From the NCBI RefSeq assembly GCF_030247195.1, contig NW_026683343.1, positions 1-64,000 on the forward strand: a stretch of 64,000 bases of DNA. The letters run 5' to 3'. The notes beneath the pieces were generated by a model. That model made no database searches. It had not been told where the DNA came from and saw nothing but the letters and a program-made list of their open reading frames with translations. This document shows positions 13,001-24,771 of the stretch, one piece after another. The translations under genes were made by a program, and so were the position numbers. Each line of letters starts with the position of its first letter. Positions within the stretch are counted from its first letter, which is position 1. The DNA is from Topomyia yanbarensis. Its lineage: Eukaryota; Arthropoda; Insecta; Diptera; Culicidae.

Positions 13001-16000
13001 GAATGTTATGCCTATCACGGCAGTATACATTATATTTCACATAAACAATTCAGAAGCTGCTCTAGAACGTTTAAAAATGATATCGACATGACATAAATTG
13101 TTTGGTATAATACTCACGAGTTGGTATCCTAAATCATTGCAATAATGTCCGTATTTGGCAATCACAGCATCGAAACGAAGAGTTTTCAAATCCTTCAAAC
13201 GACATTCGGCACTTATTATCCAGTTGCTAAGTACCAATTCCCATGGCCGTTGGTTCAGTTGCAGCCATCGACAGGCCTGTAATGAACGTTGATCTACTTC
13301 AACGGCTACTTCTTTTTGTAGTTTCTGTTGGTGACGTAACTCTCTTTGTTCTCGATTTCTTGCAGCGTATTTCAATTTTCTATATGTCTGACATAACAAA
13401 CCACCTGGATTTCTTCTCTCTGGAGGAGCAGATGGGATATAATAAATAAGCTGAAAATGTACCAAACCGATTAGTATATAGGTAACGAGAAATGCAGTAA
13501 GAAGTAATGTGACACGCTGAGTTTCGAACATATAAAGCTGTACGCACACGAGGCGACAGGACACACGCCACAAAAAATATTCACTATGGATTTTGTTGTA
13601 CCTATACCAACGCGGCAACAGCAACATCGTTGGAATAGGTAGAACAAAATCCATAGTGAATATTTTTTTGTGGCGTGTGTCCTGCCGCCTCGTGAGCGAA
13701 CAGCTTAATTACTTTCATGGATATCAAGATCTAACTTCATATATTGAAACTCAAGTCTAGTATACTTCGGGGGTGTAAATGATTAATTACCTTATCCTGC
13801 ACTTCCCGTGGAAATAAATGCATGATGCATTCTGTGTAATTTTGTAACTCGACTTTCGTTAGAGTACTTTTATTCAGTCCATCACAATCGTTTAACCAGC
13901 TAATGTGGTGATGAGCAATGATTTCGCTGAGTTCCTTTTTGCTATCTTTCGATAACGTGCCACGATTGGCATTCTGTATGATTGCTGAACCAACTTTCGT
14001 GGCGCTTAAAAGATTTTTCAACTTGTTCGGTGTAAAAAATCGGCCTAAAGTGCCACCACGAACCGCTCTACCGGTGCTCCCTGTTGCCTTTGCTGAATGT
14101 CGCGAGAAATCAATGGCCTGCGAATGTAAAATTAACACTTACTAAGTAAAATGCGTTTTACACGATGTCGGCCTTGTTCCAGTGAAACTCGCGCACACAA
14201 TACCAACGGCATGGAAAGGGGCCCATATTATTGGCACGAATCAAAACTCGTCGAAATGTCAATTGGCGATAGGTTCATCCGGAGTGTTCATTTGTGTTTA
14301 CATTTTGCTAGCGTTGCCAATTTCATTTTGATTTCACTACCCAATGTGGCTACGCCACATCGCTTTTGCGAGTGCTGTCCGACTTCGCTACCGCTCAGTC
14401 GGACTTAAACTAGGGATAGCCCCTATGTTTGAGTAAGCCGGGCAAACGAGTGGATCACAGGTTCGCTAGTACATCTTAAACAGAGGTTCCTAAAGGGTAT
14501 CGGATGGTTACCGGAACCCAGTAAAGTTCAACCTAAAATGTGCCGGAATTCTGGTTGGTTCTAATTCGTATTCCGGCTTCGGCTGAAGCCGCAATACGAA
14601 TTAGAACCAGCCAGCATTCCGGCTGAGCTTAACTGGGAAGTTTCCTAATATTTAATCTAGGAAATAAAAATTTTCTGGCAACGCTCCAGCACCCCGTTGA
14701 ACTTTTCACCCCTTGGGTATCAGTTTGACGCTACGGAATGAACTTTGTTTACTTTCGACAAGTTTTGATTCGTGCCAACAGTGTTTGCCCCATGGAAAGT
14801 GTGGACCAAGGTGTTTAGAATTCTAAGGTGATTCGTTTTTGGCAGTAACTAGGTGAGAAGTGAGGTAAGCGTGCAACTGCGAGGGTGAAAAATGACAGCA
14901 AAAAAACTCTGTGTGCAAACTGAAATTCAAGCAATCCGAGACGAATGTTTCATCACTAGTAACTAGTAAACAATGTTGTTTGCGGTCGCTTTTAAAACCA
15001 GCATGACTGATCGGTGTTTTAGATAATCGTATCACCTGAGAATAAAAGCTCCTTGGTGTGGACGTTCGAAACATATGAATGCGCGTACGAGAAATGCATT
15101 CAACTTATCCTGACGGAACGTGCCGTTGGTGTTCTATTCCATTGAAGAAGGTTAATTCACACGATAAATCTTACTTAGAACAGGACTCGCAGATTTTTGA
15201 ATATACTTGTGTGCTCTTATCATTGTCTAAGCGATGATATAGAGCATATTTTTAAAAACTTTATTGATTTTTTCAACACAGCAAATTTGTGAGATTAATA
15301 TGATTTTTGCTTGTGGCGACACTAATTCTAACCCCACCCGCTGAGCTGACAGTAGTTGGGGCTAAAATCCGATGCAGTATCAGAGCATAGGTAAAACAGC
15401 ACACATTTTCAATTTCTTCCAAATAAATATAATTTCGTTTTTCGTCGAAAGCACCGGACGGGGTTTGAACTGCTTTATTACTTTCGAGAAAGGCAGTCTT
15501 CCAATGTATTTCAATGAAAAGCGACATAATGTTTATGAGGGAGATATTATTTTCGTAACATTCTTCTAACATGTAAAATATACCGTAACGAAAGAGATTA
15601 CCTGTCCAGACGACTCAGCGGTATCTGATGATGATGATGATGATTCACCGAAATCGGAAGATGCATTATTCTCTGTGTTAATCAAATCCATAGATGTTGA
15701 AGTTCGTTGTGGAGTGCGTTGTTTTGGTAAATCTGTATTGCTCAGATCTCGAAAAACGGTTCTCCGAGCATTTCCCAAGACATTAGCTGATTCTTCCAAA
15801 GAGTCTTCCTGGCAGTGCAATGACTGTTCATTCTGAGGAAGAAAAGTATAACAGTTATTATTTATGATATATTTGCAGTCGCGCACACCAGTGATCGGTA
15901 CTTGGGGTATGATACTAGATCTAGTATCAACAAATTAATATTATTTTTTATTACCAAATCCGACTCAGGGTCAACAAAATTTGTACTTGCATCCTTCGGA

Positions 16001-16673
16001 AGATCTGTTGGTTGGTCTTTAGTCGAACCAGCTCGACCGGTGCTATGCAAATCCTGCGAAAAAAATGACGTATAATTACGTTTAAGGTTCAAGGATGCTT
16101 GAAACTAAACTTACGTCTGGAGATTGTTGGTCATCATACACCAAAAAGCTGCATTTGTCCATTTGCGGAATGAATGGCGAAGACAATCCCTATGAAAATT
16201 TAAGAAAAGAAATCTCGTTAAACGTAACGTTTTCTCAAGCATTTTCTGCACAATCATTCACTCAAATGTTAAAGCAATCGGAAGTAACACACATGGAGGA
16301 GGAAAAGCTATTACCGGAGAACTAAATGAATAATCCAAAAAATCCTCAAAGGACCAATTTTGCGTCTATAAATAATGTTATATTAAACTTACCGAATTAT
16401 TTTTCCAATCAGCAATACGACTGCAAATGAATTCACCATCAACTCCTTGTAGGAGGTCGGACCATTCTTGTGCCGTCATGCAGAAAAACTTTTCCGCTGG
16501 TATATTGTTATCTGAATAAATGGAATTCGTTTCAATAAAAACATGCTCATGTTCATATGCTTTATTTATATTTACTTACCACTTATTGCAAATACAATTC
16601 GCACTGGTAGCTCTAGTTGGTTCGCAATTTTTAATAAATGGTTGAAATTTTGGTCGATAATGCGCAATTCCAT
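7056..16673 (-). CDS. Transposon companion protein (gene A), nine exons, 628 aa, function unknown
   Basis: Exons, 5' to 3': 16673-16580, 16511-16393, 16189-16115, 16053-15955, 15832-15602, 14117-13791, 13450-13118, 12890-12737, 7510-7056. Every intron has GT-AG ends, and phases match at each junction, giving 628 codons from ATG to TGA. The N-terminus (about residues 1-70, with MTAQEWSDLL) precedes a Ser/Glu-rich acidic spacer (about 120-205), a basic segment with GRAVRGG, then helical regions with YYIPSAPPERRNPGG and WLQLNQRPWE. The last exon holds a conserved-looking block (FKPSI..AQEDVFVF). I recognise this arrangement from uncharacterised insect proteins, but know no function. Like TNPA of plant CACTA elements it may be the second transposition protein; that is inference. 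Intron 8 is 5.2 kb and intron 5 carries a MITE. The ATG at 16673 is the first after an in-frame stop. Confidence 0.85.
7793..7960. repeat. Foldback of the 'cccagttaag' family
   Basis: 'tcccagttaagttca' at the left end is mirrored by 'tgaactttactggga' at the right. The middle contains 'tgacacaaccgattct' and its complement. It lies in intron 8 of gene A. Relatives occur at 2163-2352, 12224-12339, 14518-14638, 19300-19471 and 21032-21130. Confidence 0.85.
8345..8753 (+). repeat. Left arm of a 0.4-kb inverted repeat pair
   Basis: From 'gaatttcgcgcca' to 'ccgtcaaaaattcaagatgggc' this stretch matches 10547-10962 in inverted orientation along most of its length, with scattered differences. Arms are about 1.8 kb apart inside intron 8 of gene A. 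No coding potential is seen. It is either two copies of one repeat family or a long inverted-repeat element. Confidence 0.8.
8829..8912 (+). repeat. 'ttccaagta' short tandem repeat
   Basis: About eight degenerate copies of a roughly 10-bp motif (ttccaagta/tacaagtat) occur in tandem. Non-coding. Confidence 0.8.
9989..10132. mobile_element. Short MITE with 'ggccatgtataaatgacgta' ends
   Basis: The left end 'ggccatgtataaatgacgta' is mirrored by 'tacgtcatttgtgtatggcc' at the right. The interior is G-rich ('gagggggagggagggg'). No target duplication was established. A similarly organised but distinct MITE with 'cataaattacgtaacgc' ends is at 54262-54521. Confidence 0.75.
10547..10962 (-). repeat. 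Right arm of the 0.4-kb inverted repeat pair
   Basis: Inverted counterpart of 8345-8753; see that entry. Both arms contain the same 'gacaaatcctacaaaaaa' stretch and the same oligo-A block, so divergence is modest. Confidence 0.8.
12224..12339. repeat. Left-truncated foldback of the 'cccagttaag' family
   Basis: 'ccgattctaactagaatcgg' forms the central palindrome and 'cggctgaacttaactggg' the right end. The left end is missing or replaced. Confidence 0.75.
13535..13707. repeat. 173-bp foldback with long arms
   Basis: The left arm runs 'aagctgtacgcacacgagg...ttcactatggattttgttgtacc' and the right arm is its near-perfect complement ending 'gcgaacagctt'. It lies in intron 6 of gene A. A partial relative is at 19660-19745 ('acacacgccacataaaatat'). 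Arms can form a stable hairpin. Confidence 0.9.
14219..14790. mobile_element. MITE with TIRs and 8-9 bp target duplication (copy 2 of 2)
   Basis: CATGGAAAG flanks both ends (14210-14218, 14791-14799). The ends are inverted repeats sharing 'ttggcacgaatcaaaact' and 'gtcgaaa'. The interior carries a 'cccagttaag' foldback at 14518-14638 and matches 2026-2612 in inverted orientation. It sits in intron 5 of gene A, so it does not disturb the coding frame. Confidence 0.88.
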
Positions 16674-18990
16674 CTTGATTGAATGCGAGGATATACAAAA
16701 TGGCGTAATGTATCAAATGTCTGTCATTTGAGTCAGCCCTCAGACTGAAAACAGATGTAATGCACGGAAAACCCCGCAATCACAAAAAATAAATATTGCA
16801 TTTGTTGATTTTTGTTTTTACTGTTTCAACTAAAATTTGCTAGTACAACTAACTGTATTGTTGATTTTCGCATCACCAGTTTGTTGAAAAAAATTGTTGT
16901 TTTTGAAGGCTGTCAGTTAGCTTAAAAGAAACAGCAAAAAGGAAAACAAAAATTTGTAACGCCAATTTAACCATTGCTTTGGTTGAAAAGGATGCGTTGA
17001 TAAGTTTGCTTCTAAAATTTTGAAGTTAACATAAAAGTTTGTTAGTTTCGAAGAAAGATCTACAAATCAGTTGCAAAAACTTGAAGTGAGTAGCCAAACA
17101 TTACTATTAAAACTCATTGATGTATATTTGCGTTTAATTCATTTTTATCAAGCAGTGAAAGCAAAATATTTTTTTCGATAACTTTAGCAGATACTCAAAC
17201 ACGTATTAAGTCAAAGAGTGTTATTTGTAAATGTAAATGTGTTTGTTAAACAACCGTATCCTAAATCAATCGATCGCAGTTGCTGGGAAATAAACCCTGT
17301 AAAACAGAAGAAGTTTCAGAAAATCGTTGTTTGGCAGTAAATGATAGATCGCTTTCATTTCCATTCACAATAATCGGTTTTAGTACGCAGTAGGCAGTTG
17401 GATTGCAATCCGTTTGATTATCCTAAGAAAGAATGTTTCGTGTTCTACAAAACAGGTAACAATGTTGATTTTTAAACAAAAAAATATCCACGTATACCCT
17501 ATCTTTACTTGTATATCATCATTATAGAAATTCGCGAGGATGAGAAAAACCACGGAGTTCATATAAAATACAATCCGAGATAAAACAAGAAAACGCCAAT
17601 GTTTAAAAAATTCCTTATATATGATAGATAGCACCAGATACTTGCTATTATCGTGTCACCTGGGCTGTACTCATGCTATAGCGGATAGTCGATATTAGTA
17701 GTAACCTTTTGAGTTTCATCAATATTACTTCTAGTTAGTTTACAACAATGGGTCCAAAGATTACAAGGTAATGTACTACCCATGATCGCATAGTTGTCCC
17801 GTTTTCTATGGGATTTCCTCTTTATGGGACTGATATGCGATCATATGCAGTGTACCTAATATAAAAAGCATATATTACGAACATTAGAATGACAGAACAT
17901 CCCCTGGAGGCTAAACAGATTTGCTGTGTCCATACGCGCCTAAAACTATCAGCTACTTGTTTCTTAATTGCGTCAATCTAATAGACGACTGCGACTAACT
18001 AGTTTAAACTAATTTTGGCTAAGCAGCCGTGAAAACGGATTTCGTATCAAATTTATAGCACCAATGCTACGAATACGATGTCGATGGGATGGTTCGACAC
18101 ACATTGCAAAAGCAAAGTATTTCAAAAAATGAGTAACCCTTCATCAATGCACGCAGAATCTACGCTTTCAAAAACAAAATACTTTCCTTGATGAACATGT
18201 GACGGCGGCGCATAGTATCTATTTCTATTTGAATGCATTTATTCCAACGCGATTTTCTTGGAATTGTGAAGCTAAATACCTTTATCTATCTGCTGATAAT
18301 TTTCACCTTTCGGACATATGGTACAAAGGGTGTTTGATGAAAGTTGCAAAGAAATAAATAAAACTCAAAACGCTATGTACCTTTTTCACATATCCGTCTT
18401 CAATCAAATCTCAGTTTTCAGTTTTTTTAATGCCTCGCATACCAATGGTAAAATTTCTACGAAATATCTAAGCAAATAAAATGTAGAGAATGAAAACAAT
18501 TTTCGCAAGTGCACCAACTTTTTAACAGCTAAATATTCCGTGATATTAAATTTATTTAAACGTTAAACTTCGGATTTGCAATAAAATTTATTATTTTTAA
18601 ATTAAAGATACTTACAGGGGGAGGTTTGTAAAAGAACAAATTAGAGCTGGCTCTGGAACAAGAGATAAATCAAGGAAGACTACAAACATATTTTCAGCAT
18701 ATACTATGCTAAAAAGCAGCGATGCCAGATGTGAAGACATGTCTTCATTTTGGAGACATTTGAAAGGTCGTGAACAATTTTTCATTTAGAAGGCATTTTT
18801 TTCGGATGGATGACCGATTTCTGGCAGAATTCTGGATCAAAATCAAAAACCGATTCAGAATTCTAGTAGGAAGAAGACAAATAAAGACATTTTTCATGAA
18901 ATGTGCAGACATTTAAAAAATATTTCTGGCATCCCTGCTAAGAAGACAAGATGTACGGTCGAGAATTGTCAATAATGCAAAAGGCCTCGA
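16674..18990. other. Upstream flank of gene A, no gene seen
   Basis: The promoter of gene A should lie here but no clear TATA or initiator stands out. 16780-17100 is rich in 'gtttgttgaaa' and 'ttgttgatttt' motifs like those at 23600-24000 and 43690-43920, suggesting a repeat family. Short ORFs here have no supporting features. Confidence 0.5.
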
Positions 18991-19046
18991 AAGGGCCTGC
19001 TTAGTAGAGCGCTCTAGTTAGAGTGTGGCCAAGAGTAGAGCACTCT

Positions 19047-19300
19047 AGTTAGAGTGTGGCCAAGAGGCCATGACGTATCCAAACGAACATGAAATTTGAC
19101 GTATCTCTATTGTGTATTCGTCAAATTCCATGTTCGTTTGGATACGTCATGGCCTCTTGGCCACACTCTAACTAGAGCGCTCTAGCCAAGAGGCCATGAC
19201 GTATCCAAACGAACATGGAATTTGACGTATACACAATAGAGATACGTCAAATTTCATGTTCGTTTGGATACGTCATGGCCTCTTGGCCACACTCTAACTC
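19047..19300. repeat. Two tandem long palindromes
   Basis: Palindrome 1 (about 19047-19175) and palindrome 2 (about 19186-19300) both have arms containing 'gccaagaggccatgacgtat' and 'ccaaacgaacatg' with complements. The loops are inverted relative to each other. Shorter 'agagtgtggccaagag' units at 19017-19060 precede them. The whole could fold into a cruciform cluster. Confidence 0.92.
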
Positions 19301-19471
19301 CCAGTTAAACTCATTCTGGAACCGGTTCGGATTTCTGAATGGAGTCATTATGGATTCCAAATCAAATGCAACAACCGATTCCGACTCAGAATCGGTTGTT
19401 GCATTTGATTTGGAATCCATAATGACTCCATTCAGGATTCCAAATCAAATTCCGAATGGTTTGACCGGGCT
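19300..19471. repeat. Foldback adjoining the palindrome cluster
   Basis: It starts 'cccagttaaactcattctgg' and is centred on 'accgattccgactcagaatc'. The arms (from 'gaatggagtcattatggatt' to its complement) match almost perfectly. The outer end resembles the 'cccagttaag' foldbacks. It is followed by 'ctagagtgctctac', shared with the neighbouring palindromes, so it appears nested in them. Confidence 0.88.
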
Positions 19472-19489
19472 AGAGTGCTCTACTGCTTA

Positions 19490-21031
19490 GCAGTAGTAAA
19501 CCCATGCAACATATTTGCGCAGCTTAATCATCAAGATGGAGAGGTGGCCACATAATTCTTTGCGTGTTTACGCTACGTATTTCTTTAAGCTGTTCATAAG
19601 AGGCCCTTATACGTTCAATATTTTTTGTCAATACTGTCTAGCATAATGGCCGTTATAGAGTAAGCAACAAGACACACGCCACATAAAATATGCACTATGG
19701 ATTTTGTTCTACTTATTCAGTAGATACAGAACACTAGAATAGGATTGTCGCAGGTGTTCCCATTGCTTTCGCCTCGGAACATGTTTGTTTTGCTTCCGGT
19801 ATATATCTGTCAAAGTATCGAAAGTCTCTCTAGTACAAGTCTTTGGTCCGCACTTTTGGTACACGCAGAAAAATATGGCCTGCTTGTAACCACAAACCGT
19901 TTAGTTGAACTTCAAATTAGTAAAATGCAGAGTTTGACCATTTTTTATTTCAGTCTCGTTTATTCTACTGTGATTTTTATTAATTCAAACCGAAATCGTC
20001 CAATGCATAAAATTTGCAGCAGAATAAACGAGAGGCAAACAGAAAAATGATGTGATATTTGCCATGAAACAAATTTCTATGTGGCATACTATTATAATTT
20101 CATTAATTTTCACATGATATCTATGCGTGACAGGTAATTTTTATGTGCTACTTCAAATTACAAAAAAATATGTGTGAAGTCAATATATTCAATATAACGA
20201 ATTTTCTCGGTGTAAATTTTCAACTGTTATTGTTATAAAAAGAAAGAGTTTGTATATACCGCACAAGGAAATGAAATTTTATCAAAATTTAGTACAAGTT
20301 TAGACAATTTGTGCATTCTAATTAGTGAAAATACATTAGCCAAGAATGGCCATTGTTTTGCTGGCTAAAAGAAACAAAAATGATTAGTCGCTATGAAACG
20401 ACGATAGAGGATTTTTTTGCTATTTTTTTATTTGACCCTTTCGACAGGTATATCCCGGAATCGAAACAATGATGTTCCTACCACTGATGCCAGCGACAAT
20501 CCTAATCTAGTGTTCTGTATCTACTACTTATTCGCACGCTACGAATATAGAACGAAACCCACAGTGATTTTTGTTTGTGGCGCGGGTTCTGTCGCCTATA
20601 ATCTGAATGCCAAAACGAAAAACAAATTATGTTGTTCGGTTCACACAACTTATTTGAATTTATTCTGAAGTACCACGTTTTTCATCGATTTTAACCACTT
20701 GCAGCTAATGGTTGGTTAATCTAAACTAAAGTTTACCGTCAACTTTTTTCTCCAACACTACATAAGATTGTTGAGCCCGAAAATACTTATGTGAAACCTA
20801 TGTGTGTAATTTTAACCCTTAAATGAAATAATTCAATTTTTCTTTCGTATTACAGTATGCATTTCAGGGTTAAAAAGATACATCATACCAAATGGCTTTA
20901 AAACTACATTAATACTAAACATTTCGTATTTTTTAGTATTCTTTACCTAATTAACATAGACTATATTGGCATAATTATTCTATCAAAACACATACCTTTT
21001 GGATAAGTACTCTTGATATAAAATAACATAA
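19490..21031. other. Non-coding interior of the 20-kb transposon
   Basis: Only a fragment related to the 13535-13707 foldback is seen (about 19660-19745). Short ORFs at 19745-20050 and 20417-20668 lack motifs, splice context or a match to the two element genes. Confidence 0.5.
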
Positions 21032-21130
21032 CCCAGGAAAGTTCAGTTGGAAATGAGTCGGAATTCTGACTAGCTACAAACTAGAACCAGCCAGCATTCC
21101 GGCTCATTTTCGAGTTGAACTTAACTGGGA
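21032..21130. repeat. Short 'cccagttaag' foldback
   Basis: The left end 'cccaggaaagttcagttgg' mirrors the right end 'gagttgaacttaactggga', with 'gctacaaactag' at the centre. It is a compact member of the dispersed family. Confidence 0.8.
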
Positions 21131-21282
21131 AATAAACATACATAAAATAAACAAACAAAGCGACATCTGTGAGTGGAGAGCATTGGAGCAATGCGCTGCT
21201 GCATGGGTTTTTTAAAAGCCTTTTCATGAAATGTCAAAATCATAATTGGTTCGTTCCAGACGTTCCAGCAGAGATCCCAGAT

Positions 21283-21500
21283 TTGCAGACAAGTCTGCAA
21301 ATTCGCAGACTTTTAATTTAAGCTGTAGATTTTTTCGATGATGCAGATATTTGCAGATTTTTTAGTTTTGTTGCAGATATTTACAGATTTTTGAATTTAA
21401 AGGCTTTTGGTTACACTAGCTTTCCTGACATTTTTTGTTCTTCCCAGACTTTTAAAATTATTTTTGCAGACATTAGAAAAAAATACCTGGCATCTCTGCG
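21283..21500 (+). repeat. Degenerate 'gcagat(a/t)tt' repeats
   Basis: Recurrent 'tgcagatatttgcagatttt'-like units, similar in style to the 'aatctgtgaaa' arrays. Non-coding. Confidence 0.5.
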
Positions 21501-24277
21501 TTCCAGAGTCCAGTACATGCTCTTGCTCATGATATTCATATTGGCGATTCCCATTTTTTGCTGTATTCAAGTTTTTTTTATTCTAATTTTTAAAGTTCTG
21601 GTTAGTAAATTCATTGTTTTATAATAATACTATATCTAAAGATATATAACTTTCATTTTCAGAAATATCAATTGTTGAAATATTGAAGGTATCACCCGAT
21701 TGCAAATGCCGAATAATGTTCCTTCGGAAGCAGCATCACCCCACAGCTAAATAAATAATAAAGCTAAAATATAGTCGAGAAATTAGCGAAGAAGATATCT
21801 GGCCTCGTCGCGGTAGCGGAGAAAACTGTACCTTTGGAAATCTGATGATAGATGGGACCATTTGGGATTTCGAACCATTTAAGCTACTTCTATGGAAGCT
21901 TTCTGCTTCTAGTTCATAGGTGCAGACCGGATTCTATAGAATCCAGTGACAACCATCCAATTCATCTGCTTCTTAGTGCTATCGAGTGCAACCATCTACA
22001 GAAGCAAGCTACCTTAAGTGACATAGCAAATGTTTCGCCGTGAGCAAATCTTGGAGAGTGCAGAAGATTCTACTGCCAATTGTTACAGAATTTCTACACC
22101 TTTGTTTAGAGCAAATGACGTCCATTGTTCAACGCTCAACGGAGTCAACGCTTGCTTTCAGAGGGTATAACAGTCCGTTCGCTTAATTTGGCACAACCAT
22201 CAGTAGCGGATCGTCGCAGGTACCGAACAAAGGTATTAGGTCATTGGTATCCTTGACTTTATCAGGTTAAACATGGCAATTGAGAGAGCCGGTACAGACA
22301 GACTATACCATTACGAGGAAATTCCTTCATTAAGCATCACAATACTCTTTTTGCCCCAAAACACATACTCCCCCTCGTACACAGTCCAAAATACTCATTT
22401 GCCTCACTTTCTCTTCCATTAATAACTACGCGCCGCTTTTTCGTTTGCTCCTTATCTCTTAGCATATGAGGCTAGAATCTTTCGATATTTATCGAAACAA
22501 TGTTGAAAAGTTCCATGGTGACGCCATAATAATGTAAAGAGAAAGTGAGCACAACTCTCATTTGGGTTATGCCCTTTTCACATGGTTATCTAGAAATATC
22601 TGGTTGTATTATTGCACCTACGGATTGAAGTTAACATTAGTTTTTTAGTAGGAAAATAGTTTTTTACGAGCCCACCGCTCGAGGGACAGATAACTTGTGA
22701 TACAATTTTTAAAATCAACAAAATTAAACGAATCTCTCCATTAAAATTTAAATTTCAGTGCATTTTACCTTGCGTGTAAGACGCCAGAGCTCTGCAAGAA
22801 ACTAGCTCTACATCCAATTAAACATCAAACGCAAAAAAAAATCAAGTGTTTTTTTCGCAAAAAATTGAACAAAAAACAGTCCCAAAGACCGTCAAACGAT
22901 CCGACGCATGCAGAAAAGTAATTAAACAAAAAATCGGTTTGTGTTCTTACGATTGATAAAATATTTAATTACAATCAGTGGCGCCAGCAACGCATATGTG
23001 ACACATGATCAAAGAAAATATATTTCAATTGATCGTGGAACTTGGCGAGAAATTCTGTTCGAGCGTTATGTTCGTTTGTCTGTGGTACCAGTAGCGATAT
23101 ACACTGAGCAACCTATGATTTTTTCAGTTTCACATTTTGTACCCAAATAATTTTTCTGAGATTGAAAACTATTTTTCAGTGATGGAAACGCGATATATAT
23201 TTTGGCAAATACTCTTTCACGGATGCAAATTGCTAAATTCCTTCTAAAGCCTTCCCTATATGTCGTTTTGCAATTATGATTCTTTATACAATTTGCAGCT
23301 ATACTGGTTCCGTCTTTCAGAAGCCCAATGTCAACGTCGGTGTTACAGACAGCACAGGGGTGTTTAAATTTTCCCAGCGAATCCATATTGAATACAAATT
23401 CAGAATAAACCATGCTGGTGGAATAAAGCTACACTGGACAACTTCGAGTGAAACTGTTTTGCCGAAAACGAAATTATACTTCTCGATGTTCGGTTGATTG
23501 AAACTGGATAATCTTATAATTTATGCTATTAGATATTAAAAAATGCTTATTTTTAAGAGATATTCGTCTGCATTAAATTGATTTTGCCTCCAGATTACAA
23601 ATATTATTAATTCCTAATCACAAATCCAAACCGGAAACAAAAAATTAATTGATTAGAACAACCAAATCTCTTTATTTCCAACAAATACGTTAGCTGTTAC
23701 AATTGGTTGGGAATTATTAAATTAACAAAACCATTGATTGAAACAACTAACTTAGTCTTAATTTTCAACTCTTAATAATCTTAAAATCAACAACAACATT
23801 AGTAGATACAACTCATTTGATGAGCTAATCCGGATGATGTGTGTCTTTGCTAACTGACAGCATCGCATTTTCAACTAGATTTTATAGTTGTTTCAACCAC
23901 TATTGTGTTGACACAAAAACAAAAATGACAGTTTAGAAAAATCAACAATCGTTTAGCTGTACCAAATTTTAACCAATCGATTTCAGAAATTTGACTAATA
24001 ATTTAGTTGCTATGCGATCGAGAGCGTTTCCGTGTGGGAATGATGATCTGTTGACATTTGGAATGATCATCATAAACGTCATAGTTTTCTATTGCTGAAT
24101 GCAAGCAATACATTTGAAGCTGTATTCATCCTTCAAAAATCGGATGAGTGTTCACTCCGATATAAACATCAAATCATTCGATTTGGCATTAACTTGTTAT
24201 TCGGATGATTACTCTTCGAAAATGTAATCGTTAGGTTTTCTTGTGGTTCATATGACAAATCATACGCTAATTTGCAA
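21501..24277. other. Right subterminal region of the 20-kb transposon
   Basis: No gene is supported. The last 500 bp contain repeated CGGATGA (23831, 24141, 24202) and 'gatcatcat' motifs that may be transposase-binding subterminal repeats. That role is inferred by analogy with CACTA elements. Confidence 0.45.
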
Positions 24278-24293
24278 CGATTTTTGTTCAGTG
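24278..24293 (-). repeat. Right terminal inverted repeat of the 20-kb transposon
   Basis: Minus-strand reading is CACTGAACAAAAATCG, followed outside by TA (24294-24295). It pairs with 4001-4016. Confidence 0.82.
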
Positions 24294-24771
24294 TACTGGG
24301 CCGACCGGCCCGTGTCATTCACTCGCTGTGGATGCCGGTCGCGTGTGTGACGGTGTGCTGAACGGGGGATATTTTTGAAGCCGTAAAAAAGTGAAAAGTT
24401 TTTAAAAAATATTGAATTTTTTTTTTTACGTTGGATTTGGTGGTATTTGAGATACCAATACAGTGTGTATCAATATTAGTACGGTACAGTGCGTGTCAAA
24501 AGTGTTGGAACGGCACAAAAATCAAAATCGTCAAAGTGCGTTTTTCTTGCTCGTATTACTATCTAGTGGCTGCGTAGAAGCTAGTAAGCGAGCAGATTCA
24601 TCACTGCGCACCTACAGTGTGTCCCAAAATTGTGGGAACACTCGTAAACCGTCGACGTTGAGGGGGCAATTAAGGTAGGATCTTTCTTTTTTTGCCTTTT
24701 TGCCTATTTGGGGGTGGTACCGGGTGACCGTGCCAAAGAGTATTTTCCAACGTCTGGTGGTGTAATCCAAG

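Larger units (their letters stand above)
4001..24293 (-). mobile_element. CACTA/EnSpm-like DNA transposon, about 20.3 kb, two genes
   Basis: The ends are CACTGTACCAAAATCG (4001-4016) and, inverted, CACTGAACAAAAATCG (24293-24278), matching at 14 of 16 positions and flanked by TA on both sides (3999-4000, 24294-24295). Removing it rejoins a retrotransposon 5' untranslated region, which is independent evidence for the boundaries. CACTA-superfamily elements characteristically start CACTA/G and make 2-3 bp duplications. Inside, a two-exon transposase-like gene and a nine-exon companion gene both read on the minus strand. CGGATGA recurs near both ends (about 4078; 23831, 24141, 24202), as subterminal repeats do in this superfamily. 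Introns and the 16.7-24.3 kb flank carry MITEs and foldbacks. Superfamily placement is inference; boundaries are well supported. Confidence 0.82.

Noticed and set aside
14151..14408. Plus-strand ORF overlapping the second MITE
   Set aside because: It crosses the MITE boundary and target duplication, so it cannot be an old gene.
23066..23497. Overlapping ORFs on both strands near 23.2 kb
   Set aside because: They have no motif, no splice context and no relation to the two transposon genes.
4001..24293. Polinton/Maverick or viral insertion, considered because of the size
   Set aside because: No polymerase B, integrase or capsid-type ORF is present, and ends and transposase-like gene fit a CACTA-type element better.
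24463..24678. Short ORF in the 5' untranslated region of copy 1, partly shared with 31182-31427 of copy 2
   Set aside because: Copy 1 has no ATG at its start and the similarity is what the shared untranslated DNA would give. It cannot be separated from non-coding conservation.
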